From positions 93,937 through 157,936 of the forward strand of contig NZ_FYDO01000016.1 of assembly GCF_900187615.1 (NCBI RefSeq): a DNA stretch of 64,000 nucleotides, given 5' to 3'. Source of the stretch: Pseudomonas sp. Irchel s3f7. Lineage in GTDB: Bacteria; Pseudomonadota; Gammaproteobacteria; Pseudomonadales; Pseudomonadaceae. Below are positions 37,744-47,010 of the stretch, piece by piece; position 1 is the stretch's first letter; the number at the start of each line of letters is the position of its first letter. Position numbers and translations under genes: made by a program. Below the pieces are notes generated by a model. It worked only from the letters and a program-made list of their open reading frames with translations, ran no database searches and was not told the DNA's origin.

Positions 37744-39366
37744 GTGAAGAACTGGACGTTGCGCCAACGCATTTTGGCGAGCTTTGCGGTAATTATCGCC
37801 ATCATGCTTCTGATGGTCGTCGTCTCGTATTCGCGGTTGTTGAAAATTGAAGCCGGCGAGGAACGCGTGCGTGACGACGCGATTCCCGGGGTGTATCACA
37901 GCTCCATGATCCGCAGTGCCTGGGTCGACAGTTACCTGCTGACTCAGGAGTTGCTTGGCCTCAAGAAGGGGCAGGGCATCAACGCCGAGGATGCGGCGGA
38001 CTTCAAGGCATTTGAAACGCGTCTACAAGAGCAGATCGCCAACTACCGCAGTACGGTCACCACCGATGAGGACAAGACCGAGTTCGCGCTCTTCGAGCAG
38101 GACGTGCTGGACTTCAACAAGATTCAGGCCGCTGTCCTCGATCTGCACCAGCGCAACCAGGGCGATCAGGCAATTGAACTGTTCGAAACAAGGCTGACGC
38201 CTGCCTGGACAAAGGGGCGCATGAAACTCAACGATATTATTCGCGAGAACAAAGTCGTCGCCGACAACGCAATGAATGCCATTGATGACGCGGTGGCGGC
38301 GGCGAAAATCAGCATGGGTGTTTCCCTGCTGGTGGCGGTATTGGCCGCCGCGCTTTGTGGTCTGTTGTTGATGCGCGCGATCATGGCGCCGATGAATCGC
38401 ATCGTGACTATCCTCGAAATCATGCGTACCGGCGACCTCAGCGGTCGTCTGAACCTGGAGCGCAAGGACGAGTTCGGCGCGGTGGAAACCGGCTTCAACG
38501 ACATGATGACCGAGCTCACGTCCCTGGTGTCCCAGGCCCAGCGCTCGTCGGTGCAGGTCACCACGTCCGTCACCGAGATTGCTGCCACCTCCAAGCAACA
38601 ACAGGCCACTGCCACCGAAACCGCGGCGACCACCACCGAGATCGGTGCGACCTCCCGTGAAATCGCCGCCACCTCCCGCGATCTGGTGCGCACCATGACC
38701 GAAGTGTCCACCGCCGCCGATCAGGCTTCGGTGGCCGCCGGTTCCGGCCAGCAAGGGCTGGCGCGCATGGAAGAAACCATGCATTCGGTGATGGGCGCGG
38801 CCGATCTGGTCAACGCCAAACTGGCGATCCTCAATGAGAAGGCCGGCAACATCAATCAGGTGGTCGTGACCATCGTCAAGGTGGCCGACCAGACCAACCT
38901 GTTGTCGCTCAACGCCGCCATCGAAGCTGAAAAGGCCGGTGAATACGGGCGTGGCTTTGCCGTGGTTGCCACGGAAGTGCGGCGTCTGGCGGACCAGACG
39001 GCTGTCGCCACGTACGACATCGAGCAGATGGTGCGCGAGATTCAGTCGGCGGTTTCGGCCGGGGTCATGGGCATGGACAAGTTCTCCGAAGAAGTGCGTC
39101 GCGGCATGTCAGAAGTGCAGCAGGTCGGCGAGCAGCTGTCGCAGATCATTCATCAGGTGCAGGCGCTGGCGCCGCGCGTGCTGATGGTCAACGAAGGCAT
39201 GCAGGCCCAGGCCACCGGTGCCGAACAGATCAATCACGCGCTGGTGCAATTGGGTGATGCCAGCAGCCAGACGGTCGAGTCCTTGCGTCAGGCCAGCTTC
39301 GCCATCGATGAGCTGAGTCAGGTGGCCGTCGGGCTGCGCAGCGGCGTTTCGCGATTCAAAGTCTGA
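37744..39366 (+). CDS. wspA: Surface-sensing chemoreceptor WspA
   Basis: Methyl-accepting chemotaxis protein of 540 residues: helix 1 (about 10-30), a periplasmic four-helix sensor, helix 2 (about 187-210), HAMP, then the signalling hairpin with DQTNLLSLNAAIEAEKAGEYGRGF-like tip and flanking methylation helices. WspA senses surface contact or envelope stress and activates WspE. The start is a GTG at 37744 behind GAGGA. Its stop overlaps wspB by one base. First gene of the complete wsp operon. Confidence 0.94.
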   Translation: MKNWTLRQRILASFAVIIAIMLLMVVVSYSRLLKIEAGEERVRDDAIPGVYHSSMIRSAWVDSYLLTQELLGLKKGQGINAEDAADFKAFETRLQEQIANYRSTVTTDEDKTEFALFEQDVLDFNKIQAAVLDLHQRNQGDQAIELFETRLTPAWTKGRMKLNDIIRENKVVADNAMNAIDDAVAAAKISMGVSLLVAVLAAALCGLLLMRAIMAPMNRIVTILEIMRTGDLSGRLNLERKDEFGAVETGFNDMMTELTSLVSQAQRSSVQVTTSVTEIAATSKQQQATATETAATTTEIGATSREIAATSRDLVRTMTEVSTAADQASVAAGSGQQGLARMEETMHSVMGAADLVNAKLAILNEKAGNINQVVVTIVKVADQTNLLSLNAAIEAEKAGEYGRGFAVVATEVRRLADQTAVATYDIEQMVREIQSAVSAGVMGMDKFSEEVRRGMSEVQQVGEQLSQIIHQVQALAPRVLMVNEGMQAQATGAEQINHALVQLGDASSQTVESLRQASFAIDELSQVAVGLRSGVSRFKV

Positions 39367-39902
39367 TGAGCGAAATCACGGCTAAACGTCCTGCTGTGAA
39401 GCAGGCGTTGCACGCGTTGTTCCTGGTGTTTCGCATCGGTAGCGAACGGTATGCCCTGAAGGCCATCGAGGTGGCGGAAGTGTTGCCGTGTCTGCCGTTG
39501 AAACCGATTCCCCATACACCCGACTGGGTCGCCGGGGTGTTCGCCTATCGTGGGGCGGTGGTGCCGGTGATCGACCTGAGCGCGCTGACCTTTGGTAGGC
39601 CTGCCCTGGCACGCACCAGCACGCGACTGGTGTTGGTCAATTACCGTCCCGATGAGACCGCTGAAGCACAATTGCTCGGGCTGATTCTGGAGCAAGCCAC
39701 CGACACCCTGCGTTGCGATCCGGCGGACTTTCAACCCTACGGCCTGGACAATCGCCAGACGCCTTACCTGGGGCCGGTTCGCAAGGACGAGCAAGGCTTG
39801 CTGCAATGGGTGCGGGTCGCCGATTTGCTGGACGATCAGGTTCGCGCGCTGCTGTTCCCGTCGCCGCCGTTGGACCTGGCGCTGCTTGAGGGACGGTCAT
39901 GA
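39366..39902 (+). CDS. wspB: CheW-like coupling protein WspB
   Basis: CheW-domain protein of 178 residues (from LFLVFRIGSERYALKAIEVAEVLP; VFAYRGAVVPVIDLSAL in the middle). It bridges WspA to the kinase WspE. Overlapping TGATG start and a 4-base overlap with wspC show translational coupling. Confidence 0.92.
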   Translation: MSEITAKRPAVKQALHALFLVFRIGSERYALKAIEVAEVLPCLPLKPIPHTPDWVAGVFAYRGAVVPVIDLSALTFGRPALARTSTRLVLVNYRPDETAEAQLLGLILEQATDTLRCDPADFQPYGLDNRQTPYLGPVRKDEQGLLQWVRVADLLDDQVRALLFPSPPLDLALLEGRS

Positions 39903-41170
39903 GTAGTGATCAGCGGTTTTTCGACTTCCTCAAGGAGCGCATCGGCCTCGACGTGACGTCGGTGGGGCCGGCCATCATTGAGCGCGCCGTACGCCAGCGC
40001 AGTCAGGCTGCGCAAGCGCAGACAGTCGATGAATACTGGCTCACGTTGCAGGGATCGCGTGACGAACAGCACGCGTTGATCGAAGCGGTGATCGTCCCGG
40101 AAACCTGGTTCTTTCGTTACCCGGAATCCTTCGCTACCCTGGCCAAACTGGCGAGCAAACGCCTGGTCGAGATCAACAACTTGCGCGCACTGCGGATTCT
40201 CAGCCTGCCGTGTTCCACTGGTGAAGAGCCGTATTCGATTGCCATGGCACTGCTCGATGCCGGGCTCAAGCCGCACCAGTTCAAAGTTGACGGCATGGAT
40301 GTGAGCCCGTTGTCGGTGGAAAAAGCCAGGCGGGCGGTGTATGGGAGAAACTCCTTTCGCGGTCAGGATATCGAGTTTCGTGATCGCCATTTCAGCGCCG
40401 AAGGTGAGGGCTACCGCCTCAATCAACGGGTACTCGAACAAGTGCGTTTGCAGGTCGGCAATTTGCTGGACCCGGTCTTGCTCGCCAATGAGCCGGCGTT
40501 TGATTTCGTGTTCTGCCGCAACCTGATGATCTATTTCGATCAAACGACGCAGAAGCAGGTATTCGAGGTGCTCAAGCGCCTGACCCACGTCGACGGTGTG
40601 CTGTTTATCGGGCCGGCCGAGGGCGGTCTGCTGGGGCGTTTTGGTATGCGTTCGATGGGTATCGCGCAGTCCTTTGCTTTCAGTCGGCAAGGGGCGCCGG
40701 AGCCATTGCCGCTGCCGACGTTGGTTCCCGCGCCGTTACCGGTGCCATCGGTGCCGCGCAGTCGCCCCTCGACCGTGGTGCGCAACCGTCCGTTTGCCAG
40801 CGCCGAACCCGCGGTTTTTGCGCCAAAAACGTCGGTCTCCGACACCGTCGCATTGCTGGCGAACATCGGAGCCCTGGCCAACGAAGGCAAAAGTGCCGAA
40901 GCGCGAGCCGCCTGTGAACGCTATTTGCGCAGCCATGAACCCGTGGCCCAGGTGTTCTGCTGGTTGGGGCTGCTCAGCGATGTGGCCGGCAATGCCTTCG
41001 AAGCCCAGGGGTTTTACCGCAAGGCGTTGTACCTCGAACCGCAACATCCCGAAGCGTTGATGCACCTGGCGGCGTTGCTGCAAGCCCAGGGCGACACGGC
41101 GGGTGCCAGACGATTGCAGGAGCGTGCCGCCCGCAGCACACGCGCCGCCGACAGTGAGCGTAAACGATGA
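39899..41170 (+). CDS. wspC: CheR-type methyltransferase with TPR, WspC
   Basis: Protein of 423 residues. The CheR methyltransferase domain (1 to about 265) shows LPCSTGEEPYSIAMAL (SAM binding) and FCRNLMIYFD. A proline-rich linker (about 267-290) leads to tetratricopeptide-like helices (about 320-415, SEAR...GLLSDVAGNAFEAQGFYRKAL). WspC methylates WspA and sets the adaptation level. TPR extensions are usual in WspC. Confidence 0.93.
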   Translation: MSSDQRFFDFLKERIGLDVTSVGPAIIERAVRQRSQAAQAQTVDEYWLTLQGSRDEQHALIEAVIVPETWFFRYPESFATLAKLASKRLVEINNLRALRILSLPCSTGEEPYSIAMALLDAGLKPHQFKVDGMDVSPLSVEKARRAVYGRNSFRGQDIEFRDRHFSAEGEGYRLNQRVLEQVRLQVGNLLDPVLLANEPAFDFVFCRNLMIYFDQTTQKQVFEVLKRLTHVDGVLFIGPAEGGLLGRFGMRSMGIAQSFAFSRQGAPEPLPLPTLVPAPLPVPSVPRSRPSTVVRNRPFASAEPAVFAPKTSVSDTVALLANIGALANEGKSAEARAACERYLRSHEPVAQVFCWLGLLSDVAGNAFEAQGFYRKALYLEPQHPEALMHLAALLQAQGDTAGARRLQERAARSTRAADSERKR

Positions 41171-41847
41171 TTGTCTCCGACACCTTTAGCGTCAGCCGGG
41201 ATGCCCAGGCCATCGACGACTGCTGGAACCGCATCGGTATCCATGGGGACACGTCTTGCCCGCTATTGAGCGAGCATATCCATTGCCGCAACTGCGCGGT
41301 GTATTCGGCGGCGGCGACGCGTTTGCTGGATCGTTATGCGTTGCAGCAGGAAGATCGCGGGCACGTGTCCGTCGCGCTCGAGAGTGAGGTCAAAACTCGG
41401 TCGCTGTTGATGTTCCGCCTCGGCGAAGAATGGCTCGGACTGGCCACGCGCAGTCTGGTGGAGGTGGCGCCGCTGCAAGCGATTCATTCCTTGCCCCACC
41501 AGCGTTCCCGGGCCTTGCTCGGCGTGGCGAATGTGCGCGGTGCGCTGGTGGCGTGTCTGTCGTTGGTGGATTTGCTCGGGCTCGAAGACGCCGGCAGCGT
41601 GGCAACCGGTGCGCGAGTCATGCCGCGCATGTTGATCATCGCGGCTCACGGCGGGCCGGTCGTGGTGCCGGTGGACGAAGTTGACGGGATTCACGCCATT
41701 GATGAGCGCATCCTTGATGCCGCGTCGCAGTCGGGGACCCAGGCCAGTGCCAAGTACACCCGGGGCGTGTTGCCATTCAAAGGTCGCAGCCTGCGCTGGC
41801 TGGATGAAGAACAGCTACTGTCCGCCGTGACCCGGAGCCTCACATGA
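41167..41847 (+). CDS. wspD: CheW-like protein WspD
   Basis: Second coupling protein, 226 residues, with an extra N-terminal region (about 60 residues, including CPLLSEHIHCRNCAVY with three cysteines) before the CheW fold (LMFRLGEEWLGLATRSLVEV). The N-terminal cysteine motif is characteristic of WspD. 4-base overlaps on both sides. Confidence 0.92.
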   Translation: MIVSDTFSVSRDAQAIDDCWNRIGIHGDTSCPLLSEHIHCRNCAVYSAAATRLLDRYALQQEDRGHVSVALESEVKTRSLLMFRLGEEWLGLATRSLVEVAPLQAIHSLPHQRSRALLGVANVRGALVACLSLVDLLGLEDAGSVATGARVMPRMLIIAAHGGPVVVPVDEVDGIHAIDERILDAASQSGTQASAKYTRGVLPFKGRSLRWLDEEQLLSAVTRSLT

Positions 41848-44120
41848 CCCCCGACCAAATGCGTGACGCCTCTTTGCTGGAGCTGTTCAGCCTGGAGGCC
41901 GAAGCCCAGACCCAGGTGCTGAGCACCGGCCTGCTGGCACTGGAACGCGATCCGACCCAGGCCGATCACCTTGAGTCGTGCATGCGCGCGGCGCACTCGC
42001 TCAAGGGCGCGGCACGAATTGTCGGCGTCGATGCGGGCGTCAGCGTCGCTCATGTGATGGAGGACTGCCTGGTCAGTGCCCAGGAAGGGCGTCTGCTGCT
42101 GAGTCCCGAACACATTGATGCGTTGCTGCAAGGCACCGATTTGCTGATGCGCATCGCCACGCCGAACAACAATCCGGCGTCGTTGAACATCGACGCCTAC
42201 GTGGCGTTGATGGCGCGGCTGCTGGACCCGGCAGCCCCGCTGGCGGTCGCCGCTTCGGTGGTGGCCGAGTTACAGCTCGAGGCGCCCGCGCCCACGATCG
42301 AAGCCCCGGCGCCGGACGTAGAACCCGCGCCAGCGCCTGCACCGCGCAAAACCAAGCGCGCCACCGAAAACGGCGAACGGGTCCTGCGTGTCACGGCCGA
42401 GCGCCTTAACAGCTTGCTCGATTTGTCGAGCAAGTCCCTGGTGGAAACCCTGCGGCTCAAACCGCACCTGGCAACCATGCAGCGGCTCAAGCGCATGCAG
42501 AGCAACGGCCTGCGCGCGCTGGAGAATCTCAACGTGCACCTCAAGGATCACGCCTTGAGTCTGGAAGCACGGGAATCGCTCGAAGATGCGCGGCGGTTGC
42601 TGGCGGAATCCCAGCAATTGCTGGTGGCGAAAAATGCCGAACTCGATGAGTTCGCCTGGCAGGCCAGTCAGCGCGCGCAGGTGTTATATGACACGGCACT
42701 GGCCTGTCGCATGCGGCCGTTCGCCGATGTGTTGACCGGGCAAGCGCGCATGGTCCGCGATCTGGGACGCGACTTGGGCAAGCAAGTGCGGCTGGAGATC
42801 GAGGGCGAGAAAACCCAGGTCGATCGCGACGTGCTGGAAAAGCTCGAAGCGCCGCTGACCCATTTGCTGCGCAACGCAGTCGATCACGGCATCGAAACCC
42901 CGGAACAACGCCTGCTGGCGGGCAAACCGGCGGAAGGCGTGATCCGTTTGCGTGCCTCCCATCAGGCCGGCCTGTTGGTGCTGGAATTGAGCGATGACGG
43001 CAATGGCGTCGATCTGGAAAAGGTCCGTCGCAGCATCGTTGAACGCAATCTCTCACCGTCTGAAACGGCCGCTCAGTTAAGTGAAGACGAGCTGCTGACG
43101 TTCCTGTTCCTGCCGGGCTTCAGCCTGCGCGACACCGTTACGGAAGTCTCCGGGCGCGGCGTCGGGCTGGACGCGGTGCAACACATGGTCCGCCAGTTGC
43201 GCGGCGCGGTGGAGCTGGAACAAACGGCGGGCGAGGGCAGCCGTTTTCATCTCGAGGTACCGCTGACCTTGTCGGTGGTGCGCAGCCTGGTGGTGGAAGT
43301 CGGCGCTGAGGCTTACGCCTTCCCGTTGGCTCACATCGAACGCATGTGCGACCTGGAACCCTCGGACATCGTGCAGGTCGAGGGGCGTCAGCATTTCTGG
43401 CATGAAGGCCGGCATGTCGGCCTCGTGGCGGCCAGCCAATTGTTGCAGCGTCCGGCGAGCCAGAGCGACCAGCAAACCCTGAAAGTCGTGGTGATTCGCG
43501 AGCGCGATGCGATCTACGGCGTGGCGGTCGAGCGCTTTATCGGCGAGCGGACCTTGGTGGTGCTGCCACTGGATGAGCGTTTGGGCAAGGTGCAGGACAT
43601 TTCTGCCGGAGCCTTGCTCGATGACGGTTCGGTGGTGCTGATCGTCGACGTCGAAGACATGCTGCGCTCGGTGGACAAACTGCTCAATACCGGGCGCCTG
43701 GAGCGCATTGCGCGTCACAGCAGTCAGGTGGTCGAAGCGGCTCGCAAACGGATTCTGGTGGTCGACGATTCCCTGACCGTGCGAGAGTTGCAACGCAAGC
43801 TCTTGCTCAATCGCGGCTACGATGTGGCCGTCGCGGTGGACGGCATGGATGGCTGGAACGCCCTGCGTTCGGAGGCATTCGATCTGTTGATCACGGACAT
43901 TGATATGCCGCGCATGGACGGCATCGAGCTGGTCACGTTGCTGCGTCGGGATACGCGTCTGCAATCGCTGCCGGTGATGGTGGTGTCCTACAAGGATCGC
44001 GAGGAAGATCGCCGTCGTGGACTGGATGCCGGAGCCGACTATTATTTGGCCAAGGCCAGTTTTCATGATGACGCCTTGCTCGATGCAGTCGTCGAGCTCA
44101 TTGGAGGAGCAAGGGCATGA
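41844..44120 (+). CDS. wspE: Hybrid CheA-type kinase WspE
   Basis: Protein of 758 residues: Hpt domain with phosphorylatable H51 in RAAHSLKGAAR, an Ala/Pro-rich linker (about 145-168), dimerisation and HATPase domains (HLLRNAVDHGIETPE, DDGNGVDL, GRGVGLDAV), a CheW-like domain, and a C-terminal receiver with D685 in LLITDIDMP. It phosphorylates the methylesterase WspF and the cyclase WspR. Confidence 0.94.
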   Translation: MTPDQMRDASLLELFSLEAEAQTQVLSTGLLALERDPTQADHLESCMRAAHSLKGAARIVGVDAGVSVAHVMEDCLVSAQEGRLLLSPEHIDALLQGTDLLMRIATPNNNPASLNIDAYVALMARLLDPAAPLAVAASVVAELQLEAPAPTIEAPAPDVEPAPAPAPRKTKRATENGERVLRVTAERLNSLLDLSSKSLVETLRLKPHLATMQRLKRMQSNGLRALENLNVHLKDHALSLEARESLEDARRLLAESQQLLVAKNAELDEFAWQASQRAQVLYDTALACRMRPFADVLTGQARMVRDLGRDLGKQVRLEIEGEKTQVDRDVLEKLEAPLTHLLRNAVDHGIETPEQRLLAGKPAEGVIRLRASHQAGLLVLELSDDGNGVDLEKVRRSIVERNLSPSETAAQLSEDELLTFLFLPGFSLRDTVTEVSGRGVGLDAVQHMVRQLRGAVELEQTAGEGSRFHLEVPLTLSVVRSLVVEVGAEAYAFPLAHIERMCDLEPSDIVQVEGRQHFWHEGRHVGLVAASQLLQRPASQSDQQTLKVVVIRERDAIYGVAVERFIGERTLVVLPLDERLGKVQDISAGALLDDGSVVLIVDVEDMLRSVDKLLNTGRLERIARHSSQVVEAARKRILVVDDSLTVRELQRKLLLNRGYDVAVAVDGMDGWNALRSEAFDLLITDIDMPRMDGIELVTLLRRDTRLQSLPVMVVSYKDREEDRRRGLDAGADYYLAKASFHDDALLDAVVELIGGARA

Positions 44121-45127
44121 GGATTGCAATCGTCAACGATATGCCCATGGCGGTAGAGGCCTTGCGCCGCGCCCTGGCGTTCGAGCCGTCGCATCAGGTG
44201 GTCTGGGTGGCGGGCAATGGCAGCGAAGCGGTTCACTTGTGCGCGCAGGACACGCCGGACCTGATCCTGATGGACCTGATCATGCCGGTGATGGATGGCG
44301 TCGAGGCAACCCGCCGGATCATGGAGGAAAGCCCCTGCGCCATCGTCATCGTCACCGTGGATCGTCAACAGAACGTGCACCGCGTCTTCGAAGCCATGGG
44401 CCATGGCGCGCTGGATGTGGTCGACACCCCGGCCCTCGGCGCAGGCAATGCCCAGGAAGCCGCCGCGCCGTTGTTGCGTAAAATCATCAACATCGGCTGG
44501 TTGATCGGCGAGAAAGGCAACCGGCCGAATCAAGCTCCGGCCCCGTTACGCAGTACGGGGTCGTGCCAAAGCCTGATCGCCATCGGCTCGTCCGCTGGCG
44601 GGCCGGCCGCGTTGGAAGTCCTGCTCAAGGGGCTGCCGCGCCACTTTTCACCGGCCATTGTGCTGGTGCAGCACGTTGATCAGGTATTCGCCGCCGGCAT
44701 GGCTGAATGGCTCGGCAGCACCAGTGGCCTTGATGTGCGCCTGGCCCAGGAAGGTGAGCCGCCGCAAAGCGGCACGGTGTTGCTGGCCGGCACCAATCAC
44801 CATATTCGCTTGTTGAAAAACGGCACGCTGGCGTATACCGCTGAACCGGTCGATGAAATCTATCGGCCCTCCATCGACGTTTTCTTCGAGAGCGTGGCCA
44901 ATTACTGGAATGGTGATGCCGTTGGTGTTTTGCTCACCGGCATGGGGCGTGATGGCGCTCAGGGGCTTAAACTCATGCGCCAACAGGGTTACCTGACCAT
45001 CGCACAAGACCAGAACAGCAGTGCGGTGTATGGCATGCCGAAAGCGGCTGCGGCCATCGACGCTGCGGCAGAGATTCGTCCGCTGAACAAGATAGCGCCA
45101 CGATTGCTGGAGATATTTACTAAATGA
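44117..45127 (+). CDS. wspF: CheB-type methylesterase WspF
   Basis: Protein of 336 residues: receiver domain (D53 in LILMDLIMPVMDG), linker, then the esterase with the catalytic Ser in IGSSAGGPAALE, His in VLVQHVDQ and Asp in LLTGMGRDGAQG. It removes methyl groups from WspA and damps the signal. Loss of WspF gives wrinkly colonies in P. fluorescens. The gene is intact here, so this strain is not a wspF mutant at gene level. Confidence 0.94.
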   Translation: MRIAIVNDMPMAVEALRRALAFEPSHQVVWVAGNGSEAVHLCAQDTPDLILMDLIMPVMDGVEATRRIMEESPCAIVIVTVDRQQNVHRVFEAMGHGALDVVDTPALGAGNAQEAAAPLLRKIINIGWLIGEKGNRPNQAPAPLRSTGSCQSLIAIGSSAGGPAALEVLLKGLPRHFSPAIVLVQHVDQVFAAGMAEWLGSTSGLDVRLAQEGEPPQSGTVLLAGTNHHIRLLKNGTLAYTAEPVDEIYRPSIDVFFESVANYWNGDAVGVLLTGMGRDGAQGLKLMRQQGYLTIAQDQNSSAVYGMPKAAAAIDAAAEIRPLNKIAPRLLEIFTK

Positions 45128-45175
45128 ATGGTTTTTTCAGCAGTCCTGGCCCAGGCAGTATTCAGGTGAACGCCC

Positions 45176-46177
45176 ATGAATGATTTACAGCTCGACGACT
45201 TCAAGACCGACGAAAACGCGGCCATGGTGTTGCTGGTAGACGATCAGGCCATGATCGGCGAAGCCGTGCGCCGCGGGTTGGCGAACGAAGAGAATATCGA
45301 CTTCCACTTCTGCGCCGACCCGCACCAGGCCATCGCCCACGCGGTGCGCATCAAGCCGACAGTGATCCTGCAGGACCTGGTCATGCCCGGCCTTGACGGC
45401 CTGAGCCTGGTGCGCGAGTACCGCAATCATCCGGCGACCAAGGACATCCCGATCATTGTGCTGTCGACCAAAGAAGACCCGCTGATCAAGAGCGCGGCGT
45501 TCGCGGCCGGGGCCAACGATTATCTGGTCAAGCTGCCGGACAACATTGAACTGGTCGCGCGCATCCGCTATCACTCGCGTTCCTACATGACGCTGTTGCA
45601 GCGTGACGCGGCTTATCGTGCACTGCGCGTCAGTCAGCAGCAGTTGCTCGACACCAACCTGGTGCTGCAACGCCTGATGAACTCCGATGGCTTGACCGGG
45701 CTGTCGAACCGTCGTCATTTCGATGAATACATGGAACTGGAATGGCGCCGTTCGCTGCGTGAGCAGAGCCAATTGTCGTTGCTGATGATCGATGTCGACT
45801 ACTTCAAAGCCTACAACGACAGCTTCGGCCACCTGGAAGGCGATGAAGCCCTGCGCAAGGTGGCGGCGGCGATCAAGGACGCCGGCTCCCGGCCTTCCGA
45901 CCTGCCGGCCCGCTACGGCGGCGAAGAGTTCTCGCTGGTGCTGCCCAACACCTCGCCAGGTGGCGCGCGACTGGTGGCGGAAAAGCTGCGCCAGACCGTC
46001 GCAGCCCTGAAAATTCCGCACAACTCGCCTGGCGAAGGTTCGAGCCTGACCGTCAGCATCGGCCTGTCGACGATTATCCCCAAAGCGGGCAGCAACTGCC
46101 GTGAGCTGATCTCGGCGGCGGACAAGGGGCTGTATTCGGCAAAGAAAAACGGGCGTAATCAGGTGGGTGTGGCGTGA
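45176..46177 (+). CDS. wspR: Diguanylate cyclase response regulator WspR
   Basis: Protein of 333 residues: receiver domain (phosphoacceptor D67 in ILQDLVMPGLDG), helical linker and GGDEF domain with active site RYGGEEF (residues 246-252). The inhibitory I-site RPSD is at 239-242. Both sites match P. aeruginosa WspR with a constant offset of three. Phosphorylation promotes clustering and c-di-GMP synthesis, switching cells to biofilm growth. Last wsp gene; the AT-rich island begins after it. Confidence 0.95.
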   Translation: MNDLQLDDFKTDENAAMVLLVDDQAMIGEAVRRGLANEENIDFHFCADPHQAIAHAVRIKPTVILQDLVMPGLDGLSLVREYRNHPATKDIPIIVLSTKEDPLIKSAAFAAGANDYLVKLPDNIELVARIRYHSRSYMTLLQRDAAYRALRVSQQQLLDTNLVLQRLMNSDGLTGLSNRRHFDEYMELEWRRSLREQSQLSLLMIDVDYFKAYNDSFGHLEGDEALRKVAAAIKDAGSRPSDLPARYGGEEFSLVLPNTSPGGARLVAEKLRQTVAALKIPHNSPGEGSSLTVSIGLSTIIPKAGSNCRELISAADKGLYSAKKNGRNQVGVA

Positions 46178-46467
46178 CGGTACAACGCTCCGTAGTGCAT
46201 TAGCGGCTGCGGAGCCCGCGAGAGTGCGTCCGAAGACAAAGTCCTCGCAAACCCTGTGCATGGAGTTTGACTAAAGAGGCTTGTCGCATAGTTCACGAGG
46301 TTTGTTGTACGGATAGTCGTTCAACAAAATTAATTATTGCTATGTATAAGAATGCTGGCGAGTTTACTTTCGACGTTCAGAAAATAATCGTGTCAGCTTT
46401 TAATAAAGGCTTAGGAGGGCAGCATCCCGTTCAATAAAAGTGAAAGGGAGCGCCGCAATAAGTGTTC
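46178..46467. other. Left boundary of the AT-rich island
   Basis: Base composition drops from GC-rich to AT-rich at about 46270-46330. No tRNA, integrase, direct repeat or clear terminator was recognised here. No supportable gene. Confidence 0.45.
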
Positions 46468-46632
46468 TTACTCAAAATCTTCTTTGGGCATCTGACAGTC
46501 TGGGCATAACCAGTCTTCGGGCAGATCGTTCCAGGGCGTGCCAGGTGGTATTCCATTCTCAGGGTCGCCTAGAGCGGGATCATATTCATAGCCACAAACA
46601 GTGCACCGCATTATTTTTTCTTTGCTTAACAT
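46468..46632 (-). CDS. Rubredoxin (54 residues)
   Basis: A complete small frame reading MLSKEKIMRCTVCGYEYD... to ...DWLCPDCQMPKEDFE. The iron ligands are four cysteines, C10, C13, C43 and C46, in the rubredoxin pattern CxxCGY...PxDWxCPxC. This makes it a one-electron carrier with an Fe(Cys)4 centre. GGGAAAA precedes the ATG; an internal Met8 has no ribosome site. It is the last of five minus-strand genes, 19 bases after the membrane-protein gene. It probably feeds electrons to the two di-iron proteins encoded upstream; in other systems rubredoxin serves alkane hydroxylases and rubrerythrin. A rubredoxin reductase is not in the window. Confidence 0.9.
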   Translation of the reverse strand: MLSKEKIMRCTVCGYEYDPALGDPENGIPPGTPWNDLPEDWLCPDCQMPKEDFE

Positions 46633-46651
46633 GATTTTTCCCGAGGGTAGA

Positions 46652-47008
46652 TTAAAGTGTGATAGTAGCGATCAAGCCTGTTGCTCCTAAGATGAAGCCA
46701 ATTAGAGCGCCTCTTTCGGGTAGTTCCTTTAGCATTGCGTATATCACAATTGGTTCAAGAATCAGAAGGAGTGTCAACGATGCAACGGTAACTATCCATA
46801 TGTTTCCAGTTGCTTGATATCCTAGCCAGTACGCGAAAATTAGACTGATGCCAGCAATGCTGATAAGTACTATAGGTTTTACGAATATTAAAGGGGTGTC
46901 CAATGAGCGGTCGGGGAGTTTGGAGGCGTATACTTCACTGTAAATTGTAAGTATTTCGCCGAAAACCATAAGTATCAAGGAGGCTGCCATGTAGTAGTGG
47001 TTTCTCAT
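46652..47008 (-). CDS. Four-helix EmrE-like membrane protein
   Basis: Protein of 118 residues with four hydrophobic helices (about 5-25, 42-64, 70-92, 98-117). Helix 1 holds a glutamate, E18 (LMVFGEILTIYSE), placed like the proton/substrate glutamate of small multidrug-resistance transporters. The end, PERGALIGFILGATGLI, resembles the last helix of SMR/DMT proteins. The length equals that family's. I infer an exporter for a cationic product, but sequence similarity is weak. The ATG has AAAGG upstream and lies two bases from the preceding stop. Confidence 0.6.
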   Translation of the reverse strand: MRNHYYMAASLILMVFGEILTIYSEVYASKLPDRSLDTPLIFVKPIVLISIAGISLIFAYWLGYQATGNIWIVTVASLTLLLILEPIVIYAMLKELPERGALIGFILGATGLIATITL

Positions 47009-47010
47009 TT

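Noticed and set aside
46440..46634. Plus-strand 64-codon frame over the rubredoxin gene
   Set aside because: The opposite strand encodes a rubredoxin with all four cysteines; this frame has no features.
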